DNA of 64,000 bases from Tateyamaria sp947503385 (GCF_051195235.1 NZ_JBNFZM010000007.1:1-64000); one strand, 5' to 3'. Numbered from the stretch's first letter, positions 32,517 to 39,674 are shown. The notes: a model not told the origin generated them from the sequence alone. Numbers and translations are program-made.

Positions 32517-34335
32517 TCCCGTCCTGCCCGCGGGATTGTCGCCCTATGCCACGGGTCTTTTTTCCGGCGGCGGTCCACCCGTGAGCGGCGACGCCGTCAT
32601 GCTGGCCCACATAAAAGGCGCCTCAAACGACCAGGGTGGTGCCGATGACGATCCACTCGCGACGCGGACGCCTGAGGATACGGTTGCCAATGGATACTGG
32701 GTCAACATCAATGATCCAGACGGCACAGGCCTACCTGTCCTTGAGCCGATTTTGTCTGAGGAACCGTTTCCGCGCATGGGCGGCTCCGTCAGCATCACGA
32801 CCAATGCGGTGCCGAACCTGATCCGCGAATTGCAGGCGGCCTACACGGCCCAAAACGGAGGGACGTTGCACGTCGCCGCGATTTCCGAAGGGTTTGGCGG
32901 CATGGGTTTGAAGGCAGACGGCACAGGTGATTTCGGCCCATTGCACCCAGACGGCGTAGGCCCGGCATTCGTCAATGGGAGCGGCAGCACAGGCGCCAAG
33001 GTGGGAGGCGCAATTTATCTCTACGTTACAAACCCGCAAACCGTCACGCAGGTTGCGGACCTGATCGCGGCGGAGTTCCCTGGCATGACGCGTCTGCCGG
33101 ACATTGCGTTCGGCAAGATCGGCAACGAAAACGACACTGGATTGGAGTACCATGATCTGGTCGACCTGAGCGCCCGCTACATCGAAGACTTTCGTGCCGC
33201 GTGGGGGCAACCGGACATGCCGTTCATTTTCAATTCGGCACCGCCGCCGTGGTCGTTTTCTGGTTCGGTTGTCAGCCCGAAAATCGCGGCTGCAATCTCA
33301 AGCCTGTCGCAGGGTTTGCCAAATGCCGCTTATGTCGAGGGTCCCGGCGACCCGGTAGATCAGCACAGCACCGAAGATATCCACTTCGGCAACATTGGTT
33401 TGCGCAAGATTGGCACGCGCGCCCATGAGGTCGTGGGAGTTGCAAAGTCGCGTGACCAAGCCCCTAAGTCTTGGATTGATTTCATCGGCAATCTGACAAA
33501 CAAGCCAGCCCGGTGCTATTCGATGTACCGTTTGAACCCGGATTATACCGGCCCCGCCATGACTGTGAGCAATACGACACAATCGGCGGATATCTCATTT
33601 CTGACTTCGGGCGTCCGAAACGGCGAACCTGACGCCGCGGCCATGATGTCGGCGGCCGACAACGATGGTGCTTGGCTTACGTCGCTACCTTGTCAAATGG
33701 GAAGTGGCATTCCAATGTCCCCGGAAGGCACTGGATTTGCGCGGGTTGTCGCGGCCGCCTCCACGCCGGAAGGAGTTGTGAAAGGCATTGTGTTCCAGGG
33801 GCGGCGGTTCTGCTGGGGCAACGACGAAAACAATATCATGTTGGTGGCGTCCGGTGTTTCAGGCACCGCCGCCGGGGCACTTTTGGCGGTGGGTCGCGTT
33901 TCTGACGGGGGTACTGCGGTGCAGGCGGACCTCGACAACCGCACATTCACTATTTTGTCGAGGTCCGGTGAGACAGATTTTTACATCGGGGAAAACGGCC
34001 AGCGCCTGATCACAGCGCAGGAATATGAGCCTGATTTCATCACCGCGTTGCCGGGTGCGGCGGGCGGTTACACAATCCACGCAAACTATGTCGATGCGAA
34101 CGGAATGCGCGCGAACGGTGTGTCCGTGCCGTCAGCTACGACAACACGCACAGGAACGGGCGCAGCGGGTACTCTGTGTTGGGGGGGGCGGAGCGGGCAA
34201 ACCAATCGTTACTCAAATGGCAACCACACGGCCGTCATGTATTGGGACGTTGCGCCCACTGGTACAGATCTTGAGATCATCGACGCGTGGTGCCGGTCTA
34301 TTGGCGCTGTGGATGACAGAAGCGCAGCGGCATGA
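32509..34335 (+). CDS. Large late protein with SGNH-hydrolase-like region
   Basis: 608 residues from the ATG at 32509. The first 330 residues contain GKIGNENDTGLEYHDLVDLS and, near 290, DQHSTEDIHFGNIGLRKIG. The D-x-H-F-x-x-x-G motif is the catalytic Asp/His block of SGNH/sialate-O-acetylesterase enzymes. A standard GDS nucleophile block is not obvious in the N-terminal part. The remaining half looks like a carbohydrate-binding beta-rich domain. It may be a virion-associated surface-polysaccharide esterase or fibre. It is coupled by ATGA to the next gene. Confidence 0.6.
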   Translation: MRSPVLPAGLSPYATGLFSGGGPPVSGDAVMLAHIKGASNDQGGADDDPLATRTPEDTVANGYWVNINDPDGTGLPVLEPILSEEPFPRMGGSVSITTNAVPNLIRELQAAYTAQNGGTLHVAAISEGFGGMGLKADGTGDFGPLHPDGVGPAFVNGSGSTGAKVGGAIYLYVTNPQTVTQVADLIAAEFPGMTRLPDIAFGKIGNENDTGLEYHDLVDLSARYIEDFRAAWGQPDMPFIFNSAPPPWSFSGSVVSPKIAAAISSLSQGLPNAAYVEGPGDPVDQHSTEDIHFGNIGLRKIGTRAHEVVGVAKSRDQAPKSWIDFIGNLTNKPARCYSMYRLNPDYTGPAMTVSNTTQSADISFLTSGVRNGEPDAAAMMSAADNDGAWLTSLPCQMGSGIPMSPEGTGFARVVAAASTPEGVVKGIVFQGRRFCWGNDENNIMLVASGVSGTAAGALLAVGRVSDGGTAVQADLDNRTFTILSRSGETDFYIGENGQRLITAQEYEPDFITALPGAAGGYTIHANYVDANGMRANGVSVPSATTTRTGTGAAGTLCWGGRSGQTNRYSNGNHTAVMYWDVAPTGTDLEIIDAWCRSIGAVDDRSAAA

Positions 34336-34643
34336 CCCCGGACGAACTGGCCAGTCAGCTCAGTTTTGAGCGGGCAAACCTTCTGGCTGATTTAGCTGTT
34401 ATCATCGACGCTACCGGCTTAACCAAGACGCCCGCCGCGTTGTTGCGGCGGCTTTTGCAATCTTGCGGTCATACCGTTGATCGGGACGCGCTCAACGCCA
34501 GCCTTGACGAAGTGCGCGGCTCTGATTGTGAGGGGGTCGAGGCGCTCCGAAAGGCGATGGCGCGCTGTCGCGATAGTGCAAAGGTGATGGGGTGGACCAT
34601 AACGCCCGTTCGCGGAGTTGGATACCGGCTGGAGCGCGAATGA
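34332..34643 (+). CDS. Orphan OmpR/PhoB-type winged-helix protein
   Basis: 103 residues. The middle and C-terminus follow the Trans_reg_C winged helix: LTKTPAALLRRLLQSCGHTV as helix and turn, VDRDALNASLDE, VEALRKAMARC as recognition helix, and ITPVRGVGYRLE as the C-terminal hairpin with the family's V-R-G-V-G-Y-R-L signature. No receiver domain is present. It could be a phosphorylation-independent DNA-binding regulator for late or accessory genes. Confidence 0.65.
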   Translation: MTPDELASQLSFERANLLADLAVIIDATGLTKTPAALLRRLLQSCGHTVDRDALNASLDEVRGSDCEGVEALRKAMARCRDSAKVMGWTITPVRGVGYRLERE

Positions 34644-34906
34644 CGGTCATTTCTTTGCGAAGTGCAGTTAGATCAATTGCCAACGCGGATAGTAGCGACC
34701 TGGCCAAATTCACTGGGGTGTCAAGCTTAAAACCTTTTATTAACAATGAGATAATCCTGGCCGAACTTTTGGACTTTTCAATCCCTGGAACTCAATTTAC
34801 CGGGCGCGGCATGACAACAGAACATTTTGAGTTGATCTGTAGAGGGTCCTTTCTTTGTGTCTCTGCCTGCCGTTCCAGTTACGGCTTTCCCTGCGGGGTA
34901 TCTTGA
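34640..34906 (+). CDS. Possible small protein downstream of the winged-helix gene
   Basis: 88 residues from an ATG overlapping the preceding stop as ATGA. The first 70 residues look protein-like (SDLAKFTGVSSLKPFINNEI); the last 20 (LCVSACRSSYGFPCGVS) are less so. No domain is recognised. Support rests mainly on the coupled start. Confidence 0.4.
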   Translation: MTVISLRSAVRSIANADSSDLAKFTGVSSLKPFINNEIILAELLDFSIPGTQFTGRGMTTEHFELICRGSFLCVSACRSSYGFPCGVS

Positions 34907-35051
34907 GGCCCGGCACAGGCCCCGTTTTCTTCGCCGCAGCGCCCCCTTCCTATGTCCGCGTACCGAATGTCTGGCACAGTCGGGCTTTCCTTGTCGGTCG
35001 GGGCAGGCATCGAGATTGTCGTGCGGACGGATGCCTAGAACTGGTCCTTTC

Positions 35052-35270
35052 TCAGATGTGGCCGACTCGCTTGGCGGGCTTGTGCGCAATGACGCCGACA
35101 AGATCGCCCTGCATGTCCTCTTGCGCATCAAGGTAGTGAAGCCCCTCCGAGCAACGGACGCAGGGTCCCGTGTCGTTCATTAGGACGGTGTGGTCTCCGG
35201 CGTCTAGGCAGGTAAAGCCTTCATCCAGTGTGATGGTGTCGCCAGCTTTCAAATCAGAAAGTTTGATCAT
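35052..35270 (-). CDS. Small acidic protein with two Cys
   Basis: 72 residues with an AGAGGACC site before the ATG. MIKLSDLKAGDTITLDEGFT opens a beta-rich domain with CVRC near residue 38, which could bind zinc. It is divergent from the resolvase-like gene at 35409 and shares the five-copy TTTTACCCA region with it. Function unknown. Confidence 0.65.
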   Translation of the reverse strand: MIKLSDLKAGDTITLDEGFTCLDAGDHTVLMNDTGPCVRCSEGLHYLDAQEDMQGDLVGVIAHKPAKRVGHI

Positions 35271-35296
35271 CAGTCGGTCCTCTAGTTGGGTTCGAA

Positions 35297-35393
35297 TTTT
35301 ACCCAGAAATAGAGCATATATTTACCCACTTCAACCTTGATTTTTACCCAAAAATACAGAAAATGGGTAAAAGTTTGGAAAAGTGGGTAAAAA
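35297..35393. repeat. Five TTTTACCCA/TGGGTAAAA sites between divergent genes
   Basis: TTTTACCCA-type sites lie at 35297-35305, 35320-35328 and 35341-35350; the reverse complement lies at 35364-35372 and 35384-35393. Spacings are 20-23 bp, about two helical turns. Sites 3 and 4 form an inverted repeat. They cover both predicted divergent promoters. Confidence 0.75.
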
Positions 35394-35408
35394 TGCTTAC
35401 AAGCTCGT

Positions 35409-35975
35409 GTGGCATATCGTGCGATTCTTTCTCGCGACCCCAAAGTTGGGTCCGTATCGGAGCAACGCGCCGTCTTTTCGGAGGGCGTGAACGACCGCAT
35501 CATCGAGTTCGAGAAATCAGAGCTGATGCAGATGTTCGAGGCAAAAGCGCTGCGCGAGGGCGACACGCTTTTGATGGCTCACGCGCGAGTGTTGGGCCGG
35601 GCCAAAGAGCGGGAGAAGTGGTTGACGTTGTGTGCGGTGGCCGGTGTGCTTATCAAGCTGCCGGGGCATATGCCGGCCATGTATGATACCCCAGAAAAGA
35701 AGGCGGTTTTTCACGCTGAGGCAGTTCAGCCGACAGGTCGCCCGTCAGCTAAGCAAAAGAAGAACCGGGGCAGGCCGAAAAAGTATCCTGACCCTAAGCC
35801 TGAACACCGTTCGATCATCTGCGGGTGGTGGTGCAATCCCATGTCTGACGGCAAGTACATGAAGTTGAAGGACGTGCAGGCGGGTGCAGAACAACTGGTC
35901 GGGCACCCGGTATCGCGGGACTATCTGAAAAACCTCTGCGGTAAGTCGCGGGGAAAAATCGAGACAGAAGAATAG
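35409..35975 (+). CDS. Resolvase-like protein with AT-hook-like linker
   Basis: 188 residues from the only available start, GTG 35409 (a stop lies 21 bp upstream in frame). AYRAILSRDPKVGSVSEQ and LREGDTLLMAHARVLGRAKE match the N-terminal catalytic domain of serine resolvases (R-x-G-D-x-L and L-G-R). The D-R pair before L-G-R is replaced by R-V, so catalysis is doubtful. The middle has two GRP motifs (GRPSAKQKKNRGRPKK) like AT-hooks. The C-terminal 60 residues carry CGWWCNPMSDGKYMKL. It may bind the adjacent A/T-rich repeats as a regulator. Confidence 0.65.
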   Translation: MAYRAILSRDPKVGSVSEQRAVFSEGVNDRIIEFEKSELMQMFEAKALREGDTLLMAHARVLGRAKEREKWLTLCAVAGVLIKLPGHMPAMYDTPEKKAVFHAEAVQPTGRPSAKQKKNRGRPKKYPDPKPEHRSIICGWWCNPMSDGKYMKLKDVQAGAEQLVGHPVSRDYLKNLCGKSRGKIETEE

Positions 35976-36291
35976 GAGCCGTTATGATTGAAGCTGACCT
36001 ATCCGGCGTTATGCATCTTGTAGATCCTAACGCTGGCACGCCCCCTTGTGCGCCGCCCGGGACGCGCAGCTTTCTGGGTGAGTTGGGGAACACAACCTTC
36101 ATTGTGACGCTGGGGCCGGACGGCCACTGCGAGGCGTCAGTGTCATGCGATATGCGTCCGGCAACCGATGCGCAGTGCCGTGCGTTTTTTCGCAAGCTGG
36201 GTCGCGACCCGGAGTTTGAAGATAAGCGCAGCCGTTTTTGCCGCATGTTCGTCGTGCATGATGCGCGCAAGAAAACTGTTCACTAAAGGAG
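35975..36291 (+). repeat. 317-bp direct repeat, copy 1
   Basis: Identical to 37538-37854 except for one base (C to G, Asp to Glu in the encoded protein). It includes the ribosome binding site and the complete gene. Confidence 0.97.
35984..36286 (+). CDS. Duplicated unknown protein, copy 1
   Basis: 100 residues. No known family. Strand-rich N-terminus (PGTRSFLGELGNTTFIVTLG) and HCEASVSCDMRPATDAQCRA suggest a small globular protein with several Cys. The ribosome binding site GGAGCC lies nine bases before ATG. It is followed by an identical gene 1.56 kb downstream with one substitution. Confidence 0.7.
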   Translation: MIEADLSGVMHLVDPNAGTPPCAPPGTRSFLGELGNTTFIVTLGPDGHCEASVSCDMRPATDAQCRAFFRKLGRDPEFEDKRSRFCRMFVVHDARKKTVH

Positions 36292-36298
36292 CCGTTCG

Positions 36299-36745
36299 AT
36301 GGGTGACATGACCTCAATCATGGAGCGCCACTCCGACGCGATTGAACGCTACGGCCATCATTTTGTAGCACATGGTCTGTTTGACGAACCGACACTCACA
36401 ATCGGTGTGCAGAGCTTTGCTTTGGTTTTGCATCAGCGCGAAGGCGAAGAAGATGAACAGCGCCGCGAATGGCTGGGCGTAATGCTAAGCGCCGCACTGA
36501 AAGAACTAGTCAATCAGCACGGCGGCCCGAGCGTGCAGACTGATTTCAAGCTGGAGGGTATCGAAGCTGACGATGGGTTCTGGTATTCGTGCAGCGGCTG
36601 CCACTCAACCAATCAAGGCGCTGAAACGGGCGACTATCCATACTCAAAGACCTTCGGCTGTTATCTGGGCGCGGGGTGTTCCGAATGCGGTGGCATTGGG
36701 GCTGTCTGGCAGCGGGTGGCTGACATTCACAAAATGGAGCCATAA
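36299..36745 (+). CDS. Unknown zinc-binding accessory protein
   Basis: 148 residues after a GGAGCC site. The C-terminal half has CSGCHSTNQGAETGDYPYSK and FGCYLGAGCSECGGIGAVWQ, which supply at least five Cys and a His for one or two zinc sites. The N-terminal half (HSDAIERYGHHFVAHGLFDE) is helical. The Cys pattern resembles zinc-ribbon nucleic-acid-binding proteins. Function unknown. Confidence 0.68.
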   Translation: MGDMTSIMERHSDAIERYGHHFVAHGLFDEPTLTIGVQSFALVLHQREGEEDEQRREWLGVMLSAALKELVNQHGGPSVQTDFKLEGIEADDGFWYSCSGCHSTNQGAETGDYPYSKTFGCYLGAGCSECGGIGAVWQRVADIHKMEP

Positions 36746-37090
36746 GTGCCTGAATCCATCGCGGATATAGAAGACGATCACATACGTCTCTTGGCCCTGG
36801 CGCGCATGGCCATAGCGGCTGAGAGCGGCCCCGAGTGGCGGTGCGACGTCCTTTCTGCGTCAGACAAGCACGGCGCGGCATGTGACGCAGTTTGGCGTGA
36901 ATTGCGCAGGCAGGTAGATTTGCAGGATGGCGTCATACCTACATTGGAGCATCCAGCCCGGCAGGCCCAAAAGCTGGCCAAGCGGATGCGGTCTGAGATT
37001 GTTGCAACCGTTCAATCGGCAGTCGAGGAAGCGCTCGATGATTTCACTTTCACCGGATCAGAAAGGGAGGGTCTTGGCGATGGCGCTTAA
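36746..37090 (+). CDS. Unknown helical accessory protein
   Basis: 114 residues from a GTG start ten bases after a GGAGCC site. It is helical and acidic at the N-terminus (SIADIEDDHIRLLALARMAI), with basic helices later (RQAQKLAKRMRSEIVATVQS). The last 11 bp overlap the zinc-ribbon gene. No family is recognised. Confidence 0.62.
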   Translation: MPESIADIEDDHIRLLALARMAIAAESGPEWRCDVLSASDKHGAACDAVWRELRRQVDLQDGVIPTLEHPARQAQKLAKRMRSEIVATVQSAVEEALDDFTFTGSEREGLGDGA

Positions 37091-37328
37091 ATGCCCGAAG
37101 TGCGGGAGCACCAGCTTGACGGCACATGAATACTTCGAGGTCCCTGCGTACACTCATTTTGAGAACGGGGTTGTGGTAGCGACGGGCGGCAACGAAGGCG
37201 CGGGGTACTCCGTAAACAAGTTCAGCGCAGTTTGCATGGGATGCGACCACACATGGTGGATGCGATACAGCACTGGCCAACGTGTCGTCGCGGCCTCCCA
37301 AGAATTTGCAGAGTCACAGTTAATCTAA
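37080..37328 (+). CDS. Zinc-ribbon accessory protein
   Basis: 82 residues from the ATG at 37080. CPKCGSTSLTAHEYFEV and VCMGCDHTWWMRYSTGQRV make a C-P-x-C...C-x-x-C zinc ribbon as in nucleic-acid-binding proteins. No catalytic motif is seen. It overlaps the end of the previous gene. Confidence 0.68.
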   Translation: MALKCPKCGSTSLTAHEYFEVPAYTHFENGVVVATGGNEGAGYSVNKFSAVCMGCDHTWWMRYSTGQRVVAASQEFAESQLI

Positions 37329-37340
37329 GGGAGCCGTCCA

Positions 37341-37550
37341 GTGGGTAATCCTTCTCGCAAGCAGCTTGTCGGAGTGATCACGCGCCAGCGCGAGGCATTG
37401 CAAAATATGGACGGGGTTTTGCGCGGGTATCGTGCGGAGATTGTTCGCCTTGGCGGCGATCCATCAAAGGTTCGCTCAATCCGCCGTGACCAAGATGAAT
37501 TCTCAGTCGATGATGTGGAGATCATCGCAAATGCAGGGGAGCCGTTATGA
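37341..37550 (+). CDS. Unknown small accessory protein
   Basis: 69 residues from a GTG, eleven bases after a GGAGCC site. Basic helical N-terminus (SRKQLVGVITRQREALQNMD) followed by an acidic C-terminus. It overlaps the second copy of the duplicated gene as ATGA. Confidence 0.6.
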   Translation: MGNPSRKQLVGVITRQREALQNMDGVLRGYRAEIVRLGGDPSKVRSIRRDQDEFSVDDVEIIANAGEPL

Positions 37551-37854
37551 TTGAAGCTGACCTATCCGGCGTTATGCATCTTGTAGATCCTAACGCTGGC
37601 ACGCCCCCTTGTGCGCCGCCCGGGACGCGCAGCTTTCTGGGTGAGTTGGGGAACACAACCTTCATTGTGACGCTGGGGCCGGACGGCCACTGCGAGGCGT
37701 CAGTGTCATGCGATATGCGTCCGGCAACCGATGCGCAGTGCCGTGCGTTTTTTCGCAAGCTGGGTCGCGAGCCGGAGTTTGAAGATAAGCGCAGCCGTTT
37801 TTGCCGCATGTTCGTCGTGCATGATGCGCGCAAGAAAACTGTTCACTAAAGGAG
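37538..37854 (+). repeat. 317-bp direct repeat, copy 2
   Basis: 316 of 317 bases match copy 1 at 35975-36291. The 1246 bp between the copies hold four small genes. Confidence 0.97.
37547..37849 (+). CDS. Duplicated unknown protein, copy 2
   Basis: 100 residues, the same as copy 1 except one Asp to Glu change. It has the same ribosome binding site GGAGCC. Its near identity implies a recent duplication or gene conversion within the accessory block. Confidence 0.7.
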   Translation: MIEADLSGVMHLVDPNAGTPPCAPPGTRSFLGELGNTTFIVTLGPDGHCEASVSCDMRPATDAQCRAFFRKLGREPEFEDKRSRFCRMFVVHDARKKTVH

Positions 37855-37867
37855 GGTTAAGGGCCGT

Positions 37868-38338
37868 TCAGTCGTGGCTCTTAACCGCATCGATGCTCGC
37901 ATCGGACAATAGTGCCCGCATCCGCATAGTTGCCTGCGCATTCAGAACTCGCTGCCTGCCGCTCTTGCGATCCACGGCCTCGACCTCAATATCGTGCATC
38001 AATTTGTGGCGCGTGTTGGTGTTCCCGCCGAAGCCGAGCGCTGTCGCAAAGTCCGCCCTGGACATGGACAGGCTTTCGCGCGCGTGACGCACTTCGTCAC
38101 CGCTGGGGGCCGGAACGGGTTCGTGCATCCGCTGAACATGTGCCCGCGCCTCTGTTGGGCTACCAAACCACCCGGACGGTGCTGGCAGGCTTTGTAGCCA
38201 TTGACGCGCCTCATGGGCGGTTTTCAGTGCAGGTGCGTCAGACAGGTTGCGCAGGGCATCCAGCAACGCGCTTTCGGTGTTCTCGCTGAGGACCGCCGGG
38301 ATTGCCGATCCGTTTGACATGACAATTGCAACAGGCAT
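37868..38338 (-). CDS. XRE-like HTH protein of the right-end block
   Basis: 156 residues (or 150 from the second Met). The N-terminal half is variable; the C-terminal half holds a DNA-binding domain (EVRHARESLSMSRADFATAL, then RHKLMHDIEVEAVDR and AQATMRMRALL), the layout seen in HTH proteins that act as antitoxins or regulators. It is the last gene of a leftward set of three. It may control the twin promoters at 38751 and 39444, though the operators there also fit the prophage repressor. Confidence 0.65.
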   Translation of the reverse strand: MPVAIVMSNGSAIPAVLSENTESALLDALRNLSDAPALKTAHEARQWLQSLPAPSGWFGSPTEARAHVQRMHEPVPAPSGDEVRHARESLSMSRADFATALGFGGNTNTRHKLMHDIEVEAVDRKSGRQRVLNAQATMRMRALLSDASIDAVKSHD

Positions 38339-38366
38339 TTGTTCATCCTTCGATGGGGGTGGGTGA

Positions 38367-38385
38367 GGGGCGGCGGTGCCGCCCC
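38367..38385 (-). terminator. Strong hairpin between leftward genes
   Basis: GGGGCGGC (38367-38374), loop GGT, GCCGCCCC (38378-38385), located between the stop at 38393 and the gene at 38338. There is no T-run, so it may be a weak terminator or attenuator. Confidence 0.4.
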
Positions 38386-38392
38386 TGCTTGG

Positions 38393-38698
38393 TTACTCGA
38401 TAATCTCAGCATCGCCACCGACCGACAGAAACACTGCCTCTTGGTCCGTGGCGTTGAGAATGTCGCGGGCCAGTGCCCGGAGTTCTTTTTGCGCTGCGGC
38501 CTTGTCGGTTGCGGCGCTGACGATAACGGCAACATCATCGCGAAACAGGCGACCGGCTTCATTGCTCCAGTATCCTTGTGCGGCGTACACTGTGGCACCG
38601 CCGTAGAGGCTGCACATGCTGGCAATGGTGGTTTCGATCAACGCACCGTTGTCGGAACCGTCATTGTCATTTTTCGGGATGATGATTTCTGTTTTCAT
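38393..38698 (-). CDS. Conserved mobile-element protein, unknown
   Basis: 101 residues with an AGGAGA site. It begins with an acidic region (KNDNDGSDNGALIETT), then SLYGGATVYAAQGYWSNEAG followed by VAVIVSAATDKAAAQKELRA. The Y-G-G-x-T...G-Y-W-x-x-E-G pattern is one I associate with small proteins found on plasmids and phages, without known function. Its promoter and leader match those of the gene at 39395. Confidence 0.65.
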   Translation of the reverse strand: MKTEIIIPKNDNDGSDNGALIETTIASMCSLYGGATVYAAQGYWSNEAGRLFRDDVAVIVSAATDKAAAQKELRALARDILNATDQEAVFLSVGGDAEIIE

Positions 38699-38722
38699 CG
38701 ACAATCTCCTTTTCTCATTCGT

Positions 38723-38737
38723 GGGACCTGTTGTCCC
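38723..38737 (-). promoter_or_regulatory. 5' leader hairpin GGGAC/GTCCC, first cassette
   Basis: GGGAC CTGTT GTCCC in the untranslated leader between the predicted start of transcription and the AGGAGA site. The same element occurs at 39414-39429 before the next leftward gene. Confidence 0.6.
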
Positions 38738-38750
38738 TGTCGATGACATT

Positions 38751-38779
38751 AATATATGGGCGCACGCCCATATTTGCAA
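38751..38779 (-). promoter_or_regulatory. Leftward promoter with operator in the spacer
   Basis: TTGCAA (38779-38774), a 17-bp spacer, TATATT (38756-38751). The spacer is almost wholly the palindrome ATATGGGCG-CA-CGCCCATAT (38754-38773), containing TGGGC-N4-GCCCA (38757-38770). Confidence 0.7.
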
Positions 38780-38809
38780 GTATAATCGACAAAGAAAAGT
38801 TGAGAAAGT

Positions 38810-38827
38810 CGGGGGCTGATGCCCCCG
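38810..38827 (-). terminator. Terminator after the WGYDQTN-type gene
   Basis: CGGGGGC (38810-38816), TGAT loop, GCCCCCG (38821-38827), just after the stop at 38832 on the minus strand, followed by a T-rich stretch (ACTTTCTCAACTTTTC). Confidence 0.65.
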
Positions 38828-38831
38828 GTGT

Positions 38832-39395
38832 TTAGGCGTACCAACTCGACAGTTTTTCCTGACCGTCCCAGATCCACGCGGTAACAACGCTGTTGATCCT
38901 GACGCTTGGGCGGGTGCCAGACATATCGACTTTGCGCCTGATCGGTTCGCCCATTTTCAATTCGGGGTCAGGGAACTTGTTGCCTGACATGAAGCTTTCT
39001 TCGCCCCGGACCAAAGGCGCACCGATTTCTTGCAGGATCACGTAGCATTTGGACGGGACGTCGATCACCTCGTAGAACTCGACATTGGTCTGGTCGTAAC
39101 CCCAATTGGTGTAGAGAATAATGCCGGTTTCCAAATTGTGGGGCTTGTTTCGGGCCGCGCGGCGTTCCTCTGCCGCGCTCTTGCGTGCTAAGATGGACTG
39201 GACTTGTTGTGCGATGTATTCGCTGCGGCGTGCGTCAGAGCGAAACCAGAATTGCTTTGCCTTGCGGCTGCGGCCTTTCAGGATCATTACGCAAGGCTGC
39301 CCGCGTCCGTTGGTGTACGTGTAGAATGTTGCCAGGCCACCTTTGACAGTGATTTTCCGGGCATTCTCAGGGCGCAGTTGTTCGTGCAGGTTCAT
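38832..39395 (-). CDS. Conserved mobile-element protein with WGYDQTN motif
   Basis: 187 residues from the ATG at 39395. The C-terminal half contains LYTNWGYDQTNVEFYEVID, a pattern shared by a group of proteins of unknown function on plasmids and phages. The N-terminal half is basic (SRKAKQFWFRSDARRSEYIA) with a helical linker (KSAAEERRAARNKP). It shares its promoter and leader type with the gene at 38698. Confidence 0.72.
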   Translation of the reverse strand: MNLHEQLRPENARKITVKGGLATFYTYTNGRGQPCVMILKGRSRKAKQFWFRSDARRSEYIAQQVQSILARKSAAEERRAARNKPHNLETGIILYTNWGYDQTNVEFYEVIDVPSKCYVILQEIGAPLVRGEESFMSGNKFPDPELKMGEPIRRKVDMSGTRPSVRINSVVTAWIWDGQEKLSSWYA

Positions 39396-39413
39396 CGAAT
39401 ATCTCCAATCTGT

Positions 39414-39429
39414 GGGACCTGTTTGTCCC
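39414..39429 (-). promoter_or_regulatory. 5' leader hairpin GGGAC/GTCCC, second cassette
   Basis: GGGAC CTGTTT GTCCC in the leader of the gene at 39395. It is preceded and followed by sequence similar to the first cassette. Confidence 0.6.
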
Positions 39430-39443
39430 GTTTCGATAACTGG

Positions 39444-39472
39444 AACATATGGGCGCGCGCCCATAAGTGCAA
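39444..39472 (-). promoter_or_regulatory. Leftward promoter with operator in the spacer
   Basis: TTGCAC (39472-39467), a 17-bp spacer, TATGTT (39449-39444). The spacer holds the perfect 18-bp palindrome TATGGGCGCGCGCCCATA (39448-39465), again of the TGGGC-N4-GCCCA form. Confidence 0.7.
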
Positions 39473-39485
39473 TATGTGTTCGAAA

Positions 39486-39674
39486 TTATTTCTGGGGTTT
39501 CCCGGCGGCCAATCGCTCTAGTTCGGCCACCAGTTCAATTGCCATTTCTCGCGCGGCCTCTGTGCCCACTTCGCGGCGGGCGTCCTCGAGGTGTTTTCTC
39601 GCAAGTCGGGCGTGTTCAATGGCTGCACGAATTGAATTCAAGCTGACACCTGCGGTACTTTCTGCGGGACTCAA
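39486..39674 (-). CDS. Small helical protein near attR
   Basis: 62 residues from TTG 39674, the only start in the open frame. Nearly all helix with alternating charge (RLARKHLEDARREVGTEAAR, ELVAELERLAAG). It has a weak AAGG upstream. No family; it is the last prophage gene before attR. Confidence 0.45.
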   Translation of the reverse strand: MSPAESTAGVSLNSIRAAIEHARLARKHLEDARREVGTEAAREMAIELVAELERLAAGKPQK

